Shown here: one piece after another, positions 55,830 through 64,000 of the stretch
Numbering within the stretch: the first letter of the stretch is position 1
Layout of the letters: each line of letters starts with the position of its first letter
Notes under the pieces: generated by a model
Told to the model about the DNA's origin: nothing
Databases searched by the model: none
Seen by the model: the letters and a program-made list of their open reading frames with translations, nothing else
Assembly: GCA_021186555.1 (NCBI GenBank)
Contig: JAJKFL010000012.1
Coordinates: 24,191,711-24,255,710, forward strand
Origin: Reticulitermes speratus
Taxonomy: Eukaryota; Arthropoda; Insecta; Blattodea; Rhinotermitidae
DNA length: 64,000 nucleotides
Direction: 5' to 3'
Program-made: the position numbers and the translations under genes

Positions 55830-56085
55830 TATTCGGAGGTGAGACGATCAAATCAAGGAGACGAGATGGGCGGGAAATGTAGCAGGTATGGGTGTTATGA
55901 TTATTTTATACCTGCAACACTGTAGCTGGAAATGTTGAAGGGCAAAGGCAGGTTAGGATATTTCGACGCAGATGGGTGACATGAGGCAGTAGGCGTGATA
56001 CTGTGTCCGTCTGCTACAAGGTAGTGCCCAGTGCGGGCTCTTGTGAACACGGTAATGAACCATCGGGTTCAGTAAAAGACTTGCA
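55830..56085 (+). pseudogene. LINE family 1 relic
   Basis: GATCAAATCAAGGAGACGAG / ATGGGCGGGAAATGTAGCAG / GTATG corresponds to the [15 protein letters not shown] region also present at 60937-60985. It is followed, after unrelated sequence, by GTGAACACGGTAATGAACCA / TCGGGTTC. Frames are broken. Confidence 0.62.
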
Positions 56086-56250
56086 GTCATGACGAGTCGA
56101 GCGACTGTTAACTTCTCAAGGAGATCTTCGCCTGCCGCTTGAAGTCAGTCACTTGCTCAGCATGAAGCTGTGTTCCACTGTCCGTCCACGTGCAGGAGGT
56201 GACTGCTGCGGATTTTTCTGGTCTCACCAAAATTCTGATACGATAAGAAG

Positions 56251-56370
56251 CTTACTGCGTATAGTCGTACATACAGACATACTGACAGCGCATGTTGCGA
56301 GTGTGCGTGCTTACTGCGTATAGTCGTAGATACATGCACATACTGACAGCGCATGTTGCGAGTGTGCGTG
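56251..56370. repeat. 59-bp tandem duplication
   Basis: Two copies starting CTTACTGCGTATAGTCGTA and ending TTGCGAGTGTGCGTG. Confidence 0.88.
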
Positions 56371-56494
56371 CCTTGTTGCAGCTCAGTCCGTACTGCTGTT
56401 TCAAGTTCGCGCAAGCCGGTGTTCTTTTTCACTGCTAAGAAAACATCGGTAGAGTATATCATTATTAATGAATTGGCTCGTGTACACACTGGCG

Positions 56495-56582
56495 GCCGGG
56501 ATAGCGTAGTTGGTATAGCGACTCGCTACGTGTTGGACAGTCCGGGGATCGAATACCGTCCATGTAGTCACCATTCACATTA
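56495..56582 (+). mobile_element. Family A SINE head, 3'-truncated
   Basis: GGCCGGGATAGCGTAGTTGG / TATAGCGACTCGCTACG and GGGGATCGAATACCG keep the promoter boxes; the body is missing after about 80 bp. Confidence 0.72.
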
Positions 56583-56639
56583 AGCATGCGTCCAACTGTG
56601 GCTTCAAGGCTTGTATCCTGGCGTAGAGAAAATAGGTGT

Positions 56640-56790
56640 CAAGTGTCTGTAGCCAGGAGACAGCTTGCTTCATGTCGGTGTCTGTTGCAAATCTCTTGCC
56701 AGGCAGGAGCTTCTAAAGGGGTCCAAATAGATTGGAACCACTGGACGCGAGATCAAAACTTTAGGGACGTTGGTAGATACCGTAGGGCAG
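56640..56790 (-). pseudogene. Decayed mariner-like transposase fragment
   Basis: GACAGCTTGCTTCATGTCGG / TGTCTGTTGCAAATCTCTTG / CCAGGCAGGAGCTTCTAAAG matches 20120-20190 (GACAGCTTGCTTTACGTCGA and following). The minus strand therefore encodes a relic of the D-V-K-Q-A-V region and the K-K-H-L box of the same lineage. Confidence 0.6.
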
Positions 56791-56877
56791 TGTAGGGCGC
56801 AGTGAGTTTGCTTGTAAGCAGGTGCGTATACAGAAGTCGTCCGTAATTCATTAGTAGGGTCCAGCAGCCTGCTTGAC

Positions 56878-56918
56878 CCTTGAAGATGGGACCCGATAGG
56901 CTATACCGAAACGTCGGC
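56878..56918 (+). repeat. Degraded hammerhead-like motif
   Basis: CCCTTGAAGATGGGACCC ... ATACCGAAACGTCGGCAC: UUGAAGA then GAAAC; same layout as 23532. Confidence 0.4.
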
Positions 56919-57780
56919 ACAGGATTACCATCCTACGCTGCGTAACATACCAGAAGAGCGCAGAGCTCATTTACACCGCGGCGGAATCCTGAAAACACGC
57001 ACAGTTCGCAAATAGTGTTCGGTCTAACCTGTCCACGCAGTACACATGCGGTGGGGAGAGATGGTTTGAGTGTACCGCTTTGATCATCAGATGTCACTGC
57101 CACAGGTAAAATGATTTTTTAGGTCAGTAGACCAAAGTAGTCGTCATTCAGGACGGTCGCATGTTCGATCCCTGGTCCTGCAGGTGACGTGCGTAAATCA
57201 CGAAGCTGCCTGTTGTTGTTAGAAATCGGTTTTGAATTTCGGGTTGTTATAAGCGTATTATGTAAATTACTGTAATGTTCTAGATTGTGTAATTTTATGT
57301 TTTCCTTCCACTGCAACTTGTCTGCCGGGATTAGTTTCAAATGAAGCCATGATGACTGTAACAATATGCTTTTAATATGAACTGTCGACATTTAATTGGT
57401 CTGTCGGTCGAAGCTAGGCTAGTGAAGTATATCGTAATTGATCGTAATTTGGCTGCGAGTAATTTGTAACGACAAGCCGTAACCAGACACAGCAGTTGCG
57501 CTTGCTGCTCGAACAACTCGGCATTATCGTAGAAATATCGAAGGCAGGAAAGGAAATTGATGGTTATAATTTCAGTCGAATTTGGGAGCCGTGTTTTCGT
57601 AAGGGGTTGTTTGAGCGCAAAGGCAACCTGTAGTTCAGAACATGGGCCTGCTAAACACAAGAATATGTGTCCTTTCGGTTCGACGTGTTGGGTTTCCGTG
57701 TCAGAAGTCGTGGCATAAATGTAGACCTAACAGAAGATGGAGACCTTCTGGGTTTTGATTTCGTGTCGCTTGTGAGATAG

Positions 57781-57818
57781 TTAACGTTTCGTATGAACTT
57801 GCTGCCTTCATCTTCAGG
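57781..57818 (-). repeat. Hammerhead-like motif
   Basis: On the minus strand CCTGAAGATGAAGGCAGC ... TTCATACGAAACGTTAA. CUGAAGA and GAAAC are intact, and UGAA/UUCA can pair as stem II. Confidence 0.5.
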
Positions 57819-58052
57819 ATAGAAGAGTCGTTTTTTTACAGCATTAAGGATGTAGCTGTATGTTTGTGTGGTAGGGATACAGGGTGGCGCAGGAAAAAGC
57901 AGGATAAGCAGCCCCACATCGCTTTGCGCCGCTGCCAGTGGAGACCATTGTCAGCACAGCCTTTAAAATGGTAACTAACAGTCTTTAATAAGAACAAAAT
58001 AACTTTGTTAATGTAATATAACACACATTTTTTTATTACTAATAAGACGTTT

Positions 58053-58318
58053 CACCGATCCCAGTGGCCGCGCGGTCTAAGGCGTGTGTCTGCGGCCGCT
58101 CGCTTACTAGGATTGTGGGTTCGAATCCCGCCGGAGGTATGGATGTCTGTATCTTGTGAGTGTTGTGTGTTGTCAGGTAGAGGTCTCTGCGACGGGCTGA
58201 TCACTCGTCCAGAGGAGTCCTACCGAGTGTGGTGTGTCTGGAGTGTGATCGTGAAGCGTCGAAAAATGAGGCGGCCTAGGCCCCCAAGGGGCTGTCGAGC
58301 CATTGGGGGGGGGGGGGG
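58053..58318 (+). mobile_element. tRNA-derived SINE, family B, full length
   Basis: Head CCGATCCCAGTGGCCGCGCG / GTCTAAGGCGTG, B box GTGGGTTCGAATCCCGCC, body as in the copies at 32381 and 34054, ending GTCGAGCCATT and a 14-G run instead of the A tail. AAGACGTTT(C/G)AC flanks both ends (58044-58055 and 58319-58330) as a target duplication with one mismatch. Confidence 0.88.
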
Positions 58319-58380
58319 AAGACGTTTGACATTGACACTAAGACTGGGCTACTTTTTCTTGCGCTACTCTGTACAATTCA

Positions 58381-58677
58381 GGGGGCACGCGTTGGCGCAG
58401 TTGAGGTACTGCGCTACAAACCGGAAGGTCTCGGGTTCGATTCCCGATGATGTCATTGGAATTTTTCATTGACATAATCCTTCCGATCGACTCAGCCTCT
58501 AACAGAAATGAGTACCAGGAATATTTCCTGGGAGGTAAAGGCGGCCGGTGCGTAGGGCTGACAACCTTACCACCTTCATGTGTCGATTGTTTAGAAATCT
58601 GGGAGCCTCAACCTCATGGAACCCTCAGGTCCTGTCCAGGCCTGTAATGGGATTGCTTTACCTTTACCTTACTCTCT
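58381..58677 (+). mobile_element. tRNA-derived SINE, family C, full length
   Basis: GGCACGCGTTGGCGCAGTTG (A box), CTCGGGTTCGATTCCCGATG (B box with a good T-arm stem), body AACAGAAATGAGTACCAGGA, AAAGGCGGCCGGTGCGTAGG, and tail TTGCTTTACCTTTACCTTA. Colinear with the copy at 48745-49034. Confidence 0.85.
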
Positions 58678-58689
58678 ACACGGTGTAAA

Positions 58690-60025
58690 AATGTTGGTTT
58701 CCGTCTGGCCATCGTGTTTTACGAGGGTCTTTCAGAAAATAGATTTGCAATGCATATGTTTTGGGTTCTTTATTTTGACTTAGTAACATTTCACATTTAA
58801 TTTCACTGCTATGTGACTACACAGTTGAGGTACTTATCGTGGGATGAGATTTTCTGTCCGCTGTTAGTAACGTCCGTGTCCGGTGCGTCTCGCCATCGTC
58901 TGTTAAGTTACTGCACAAGCGCTGGGAGCATGATAGCTGATCGTTGACGATGTACTCTGACGCGGCTAATGCCACTCAGTTAAGCTATTCAGGTACGATA
59001 TTACACGTTATGACCCAGTCTCATGCTGTACTTTTCGAAGATGTTACCACCACAAAGATGGTCACGCTCCTGCATTAAGTGGCACTAATGTCAGACACCA
59101 GAAATTCACACTCCCGCCGCATAGGGGTAAATGCCTGCATTTGCGAAAGTGTAATCGCCTTTATGATGTTCATACGAAGTTTTAATCAAAAGCCATCAGT
59201 TTGTTAAGCCGACCAGGGCGACAGACACAGGTAGGTCTTGAGGACACACGGCCATGTTGTAACGTGCTGACAGAGGAAAACAGTGTGCAATGATATTTTG
59301 TGACTGGGTGGCACAGGGATTAGTGTAGCCTGCAGTTTTTATTTTGTGACTGGGTGGCACAGGGATCAGTGTAGCCTGCAGTTTTTATTTTCACCCATAG
59401 CGTCTGGAGATCGGTCCGACAAGTCCGTCTGTGTGTTGCTGTTTTTCATTAGTTATGTCATCTTCTGGGACTTCCTCCGGCAATATAAACAACCATAAAG
59501 TTCCATGAACAAGATGACAGTTAATGGCGACTGTTACACGGTCATTCCGCTATGTCAGTATGTGATGTCAGTTCTCTACTACTGACTTCGCGACAGTATG
59601 GCAACAAAACTCTTCCTTTTAATTATTCAGTGTGAGTTTTAGTAAAGTTTTAAACAAGTCTTCAGACCCTCAAACTGGTTGTGTTCGTGCAGGTAGGAGT
59701 GGCTTATTCCCTTGCGTCTTAAGAGGTATTATTATTTATTTAGGAAGCGCTATGAAACCACAGTGATGCTTGCACTGCTAATGCACTCAAGTTTTTATTC
59801 CGGTTAACTTTTCTGTTCGAATCCCTGCGGCGTAGGGGGAGAAACTTCTGATGCGCAAGCCGTCTTATGAAGAAGCTCACATTGTTGGCGTGTATTCGTG
59901 ATAAACTGAAGTGGGGAAAGATGACACGGGGTGAGGTTTGCGGAAAACTGGACGTTGCGGTAATGTTGTGAGTGGAATATTGACAGTTGGTACCGAGTTG
60001 GTCACCGAGCTGTAATGGTGCTCTT
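58690..60025. other. No gene recognised; 46-bp duplication
   Basis: Two 46-bp copies starting TGACTGGGTGGCACAGGGAT lie at 59301 and 59347. ACGAGGGTCTTTCAGAAAAT at 58719 vaguely resembles a mariner end, but no partner was found. Confidence 0.45.
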
Positions 60026-60029
60026 AGAT

Positions 60030-60250
60030 CAGAAATGTGACTTTGTGCAATACTGTTGTGTAACACTGCAGAAAGAAACCGTATTTGTCTTGAAGCGAAG
60101 AGACTTGGAAGACCAGAGGGTAGAGAGGATAATATTAAAATATTTTATCGTACAGCAGTGGATTGTGGAGATGGAAGAGTAATTGAAGTGGCTGGGCATT
60201 TACTGGCAAACCGTGATGAACAGTCGGGTGTCAGAACAATAGAAATCTGA
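60030..60250 (+). pseudogene. LINE family 1-type relic
   Basis: One frame reads K-R-L-G-R-P-E-G-R-E-D-N-I-K, matching the G-R-P-R-R-R-W-E-D-N-I-K segment of LINE ORF2 C termini, followed by damaged sequence ending about 60245. Confidence 0.55.
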
Positions 60251-60689
60251 GTAGTTGTGTAATTGTGACGTACATTGGTGTTGTTAGTTAGTGTGGTGGA
60301 GTTTGTTTTGTGGCTGAGAAATGTCTGCCTCACAGCGCTGTACGGTTTTGCCCCTGGTCCAGCGTGCCAAGTCCACTTAAGTCCGAGAGCAGCGAGGATT
60401 ATTCGTGGCTGAATTACTGACGTTCGAGGGTTGTTAAGAGCTTAGGGGTTTCTCGGAAGTCTTCATTGTCACTGCTGTAGGAACGTAATTTGCAGGCGAG
60501 CGTCTTGTCCCGCTTGATCGATGCTAGAGTTTGGTTACAGATGTTCAAATAATATTTTGTGGTCGAAAGCGACAGAGGGTTAGTGATAGCAATTGATATT
60601 TATTTAACGATGCTGTCAGTAACTTGGTCATGAAGAAATTAAAGAGCCGATTGAAGTCAGGGAATGCTTGTTGTCATTCAGTGCAGAAT

Positions 60690-61275
60690 AATTTGTCTTG
60701 TAGCGTGCTGTCCAAAAATATAAAGATATACAGTACTATAATTTTGCCTGTTGTTTTGTATGGGTGTCAAAGTTAGTCTGTCACACTGAGGGAGGAACAT
60801 TGGCTGAGGGTGTTCGAGAATAGGGTGCTGAGGAGGATATTTGGGCCTAAGAGGGATGAGGTAAGAGGGAATGGAGAAGATTACACAGCTAGGAGCGTTG
60901 GGATCTGTATTCCTCGCCAAATATTACTCGGCTGATCAAATCAAGAAGAACGAGATGGGCGGGGCATGTGGCACGTATGAAAGACATTAGAGAGGCATAC
61001 AGGGTTTTGGTGGGGAGACCTGAGGGAAAGAGACCACTTGGAAGATGTATGAGTATATGGGAGGATATATATTAAAATGGATCTTCAAGAAGTGTGATAG
61101 GGAGACATGGACTGGATTGATCTGGCTCAGGATAAGGACAGGTGGCGGGTGCTTGTGAATTCGGTAATGAACCTTTGGGGTCCATAAAATGTGGGGAATT
61201 TCTTGGCTAGCTGAGGACCCGTTAGCTTCCCTGGAAGGACTCTTCTCCGTGGAGGTAGTTAGTTAATTAGAGAGT
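60690..61275 (+). pseudogene. LINE ORF2 C-terminal relic, family 1, best copy
   Basis: Plus-strand 5'-truncated non-LTR element. From 60718 the frame reads N-I-K-I-Y, then I-L-P-V-V-L-Y-G-C-Q-S, a stop, S-V-T-L-R-E-E-H-W-L-R-V-F-E-N, R-V-L-R-R-I-F-G-P-K-R-D-E-V. After frameshifts come [15 protein letters not shown] (60937), [11 protein letters not shown] (61013), then [14 protein letters not shown], and L-V-N-S-V-M-N-L near the stop. The 3' UTR runs through TGGGGAATTTCTTGGCTAGC to a degenerate (GTTA)n end at 61252-61268. This order defines family 1 and was used to place the other fragments. Confidence 0.85.
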
Positions 61276-61343
61276 AACTCGGAATATGCGACGTTGAATA
61301 TTCGGTTGGCAGTGCAGGACGCATTGGGGAGGAAGTGGCAGGG

Positions 61344-61462
61344 AACATTGTAACGTACTGCATACGTCAGCAAACATATAACGTACATTGTAACGTACTG
61401 CATACGTCAGCAAACATATAACGTACATTGTAACGTACTGCATACGTCAGCAAACATATAAG
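61344..61462. repeat. 40-bp repeat, 3 copies
   Basis: Three exact copies of ACATTGTAACGTACTGCATA / CGTCAGCAAACATATAACGT. Confidence 0.94.
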
Positions 61463-61469
61463 AAGTAAT

Positions 61470-62490
61470 GAACTGACTTAGTAATTCTAATGGGATATGT
61501 TTTGATGTTGTTGGTAAACGTATGAAATGTTCCTAATGGGTTGTTTAATTGTAATTCAAGTACTTGCTGTAAATTTAAGTGTTCTGGAATGCGACGCCGT
61601 GTCTTGGGTTAGTGTGACGCACCTTGTCTTCCGCGTGGCTGCTGTTGTTGACTGCTTCACTGTGAAGTTGGAAGCACTACGATCGATCGAAACTTTGGGA
61701 AATGCCTGACGATATTGCGTCATATCTAAGTTTAACAGCGCAGCTGTGAGAAACTCAAGAGTGACATAAAATGCGTACCCAGTTTACTGCTTATAATGAC
61801 GTGCGCCCCGCCTTAAATTTCAGAATTATCCGATTGTCCCGTATACTGTTTGAGTGTGTTACCTCTGCCCTGTACCATTGCGTTGTCAGCTCTCGGACCA
61901 CGTGTTGAGCTAGGTGAATGCGATCCACACAGTAACAGCACGGGTCTTTAAGTTTGGAATTTCGTTATTGTCTTTCCATCTCGGCCCGGTTCTACCAAGT
62001 TGTCGGTACTCTTCTGGTTTCCCTACTAGTGTCACCACCGTTTTCTGTAGTCGCGAAGGAACATTTGGAAGGTTAACCAAGCGAGTGGTTAACATTCATA
62101 TAACGGATGATGCGATTCCAATAAACGTCTCACATCTCTCTTAAAACTGTGTTGATGTGACAGTTAACACTAAGGAGCTGAGTACTGGCGAATTGATTAA
62201 GTTGCGGGGGTCGTGAGTGGGTCCACAGCGGACCGGAGATTGCTAGCAGATGAAATTGTTACTGTAATGGGGCAAGAAATGGGCTCACCGGTCCCTGGGG
62301 CGAGGACGACGAAGTGACGGAAGGAAGGAGGAAGGAAGCAAGCCTCTCCAGTGAATCAATCTCAAACACACGACAGGCCGCAGTTCTGGAGGCGGACGTA
62401 GCTTGTAATATCGTGTGCTGTGCGCTGGGTTGGCTGTCGGTAGGAGCTGCCCTTGTGTTTCTGAGCGAACAAATATCGGCCGTCACAGTG
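61470..62490. other. No recognised feature
   Basis: No gene or repeat recognised. Confidence 0.45.
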
Positions 62491-62494
62491 TGTG

Positions 62495-63126
62495 TGATAG
62501 TACGCGGATATTGTGAAGTATTGGCGACGTAAGTGTGAGGGCTATGATAGTACGCGGATATTATGAAGTATTGGCGACGTAAGAGTGAGAGTTATGATAG
62601 TACGCGGATATTATGAAGTACTGGCGACGTAAGAGTGAGAGTTATGATAGTACGCGGATATTATGAAGTACTGGCGACGTAAGAGTGAGAGTTATGATAG
62701 TACGCGGATATTATGAAGTATTGGCGACGTAAGTGTGAGGGCTATGATAGTACGCGGATATTATGAAGTATTGGCGACGTAAGAGTGAGAGTTATGATAG
62801 TACGCGGATATTATGAAGTATTGGCGACGTAAGAGTGAGAGTTATGATAGTACGCGGATATTATGAAGTATTGGCGACGTAAGAGTGAGAGTTATGATAG
62901 TACGCGGATATTATGAAGTATTGGCGACGTAAGAGTGAGAGTTATGATAGTACGCGGATATTATGAAGTATTGGCGACGAAGAGTGAGAGTTATGATAGT
63001 AGCGGATATATAAAGATTGGCGAGTAAGGTGAGAGTTATGATAGTACGCGGATATTATGAAGTATTGGCGACGTAAGAGTGAGAGTTATGATAGTACGCG
63101 GATATTATGAAGTATTGGCGACGTAC
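62495..63126. repeat. 50-bp minisatellite, about 12.7 copies
   Basis: Unit TGATAGTACGCGGATATTAT / GAAGTATTGGCGACGTAAGA / GTGAGAGTTA. Variants AAGTGTGAGGGC occur in two units, and TACTGGCG in two. A damaged unit with several 1-bp losses lies at 62999-63036. Unrelated in sequence to the 50-bp satellite at 35099. Confidence 0.96.
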
Positions 63127-63305
63127 GGTTAAGATGTAATATAATTAAATTTCCATAGTGTGCCTTTACTAGTTTCAGTCAAATACTGTGCCGTTATACT
63201 GGTATCATTACCGTATTTACCACAGCTTGCCACTTGTACATCTCCTGAGGTAGACCACTTCAGTCCACTCCGTAATATCCAATTTCTTGAGACATGCTTT
63301 TTAAT

Positions 63306-63710
63306 ATTATCCTACACACTGTGCCTAGGTTTCCCAAGTGGACTTATCCTACACACTGTGCCTAGGTTTCCCAAGTGGACTTATCCTACACACTGTGCCT
63401 AGGTTTCCCAAGTGGACTTATCCTACACACTGTGCCTAGGTTTCCCAAGTGGACTTATCCTACACACTGTGCCTAGGTTTCCCAAGTGGACTTATCCTAC
63501 ACACTGTGCCTAGGTTTCCCAAGTGGACTTATCCTACACACTGTGCCTAGGTTTCCCAAGTGGACTTATCCTACACACTGTGCCTAGGTTTCCCAAGTGG
63601 ACTTATCCTACACACTGTGCCTAGGTTTCCCAAGTGGACTTATCCTACACACTGTGCTAGGTTTCCAGTGGACTTATCCTACACACTGTGCCTAGGTTTC
63701 CCAAGTGGAC
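63306..63710. repeat. 37-bp minisatellite, about 11 copies
   Basis: Unit TATCCTACACACTGTGCCTA / GGTTTCCCAAGTGGACT, perfect except one unit near 63655 with small deletions. Confidence 0.96.
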
Positions 63711-64000
63711 TCTTTCCTTAAGGTTTTCAGATTAGAACTCTGTTAAGTTCTACTGCAAACCCCGTTGAATTATAAAAATTGAAGAATCTGACAGTTCACA
63801 TTTACAGACAGCTCCACAGTTGATCCACCACCTTACGCCAAACTACTGTGGTGTGTTATAAAACAATATACCATTAACTTCGAAAGTTCCCGGAATACAG
63901 CTTGATAGGTTAAGCTGTGCTGTTACCTAGAGACAACAGTTATCAGGAAAGGTGGAGGCTGCTATACTGACCGAACTGTAGGATCTCTAGGCTGCGCCAT
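63711..64000. other. No recognised feature
   Basis: Unique-looking sequence to the window edge. Confidence 0.45.

Noticed and set aside
58719..58740. Possible mariner end (ACGAGGGTCTTTCAG)
   Set aside because: No inverted partner or transposase sequence found within 2 kb.

Overview
This window looks like repeat-dominated, intergenic DNA from an arthropod nuclear genome, most likely an insect. The evidence is tRNA-derived SINEs, degraded non-LTR retrotransposons, mariner, pogo-like and hAT-type DNA transposons, and long tandem arrays. There are no operons, no densely packed ORFs and no bacterial gene signals. A hemimetabolous insect such as a cockroach or termite would fit the repeat style, but that is a guess. 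I found no host protein-coding gene, rRNA or functional tRNA that I can defend.

The only intact coding sequence is a 351-codon DD34D mariner transposase (minus strand, 45874 to 44819). It sits inside a complete 1332-bp element with near-perfect terminal inverted repeats and a TA duplication (44748-46079). A second, decayed mariner lineage is present as two fragments (20050-20770 and 56640-56790).

Tandem repeats cover roughly a quarter of the window. The largest is a 6.1-kb array of about 122 copies of a 50-bp unit (35099-41191). It is made of two linked haplotypes ordered into higher-order blocks. Others have units of 16, 18, 19, 22, 29, 32, 34, 37 (two arrays), 44, 48, 49, 50 (a second array), 53 and 72 bp. 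At least three of these arrays lie inside or directly beside LINE 3' ends, so LINE tails look like seeds for minisatellites here.

Dispersed elements by region: 1-5 kb holds a SINE with target duplication, a palindrome, a pogo-like MITE, a 457-bp hAT element and the 18-bp array. 5-17 kb holds the 37-, 22-, 53- and 48-bp arrays, a tail-to-tail SINE pair and two other SINE families. 17-34 kb holds a TIR element, the decayed mariner, a LINE with an internal 34-bp array, two large hairpins, the 44-bp array and SINEs. 35-41 kb is the satellite. 41-64 kb holds the 72- and 32-bp arrays, the intact mariner, SINEs, a LINE 3' end inflated by two arrays, further LINE fragments and two terminal arrays.

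The most unusual theme is a motif scattered over the window on both strands: CUGANGA, a short hairpin, then GAAAC. This is the order of the conserved core of a hammerhead ribozyme, which is known from Penelope-like retroelements. In several places it occurs as an inverted pair inside long hairpins. Whether any copy is catalytic cannot be judged from sequence reading alone.
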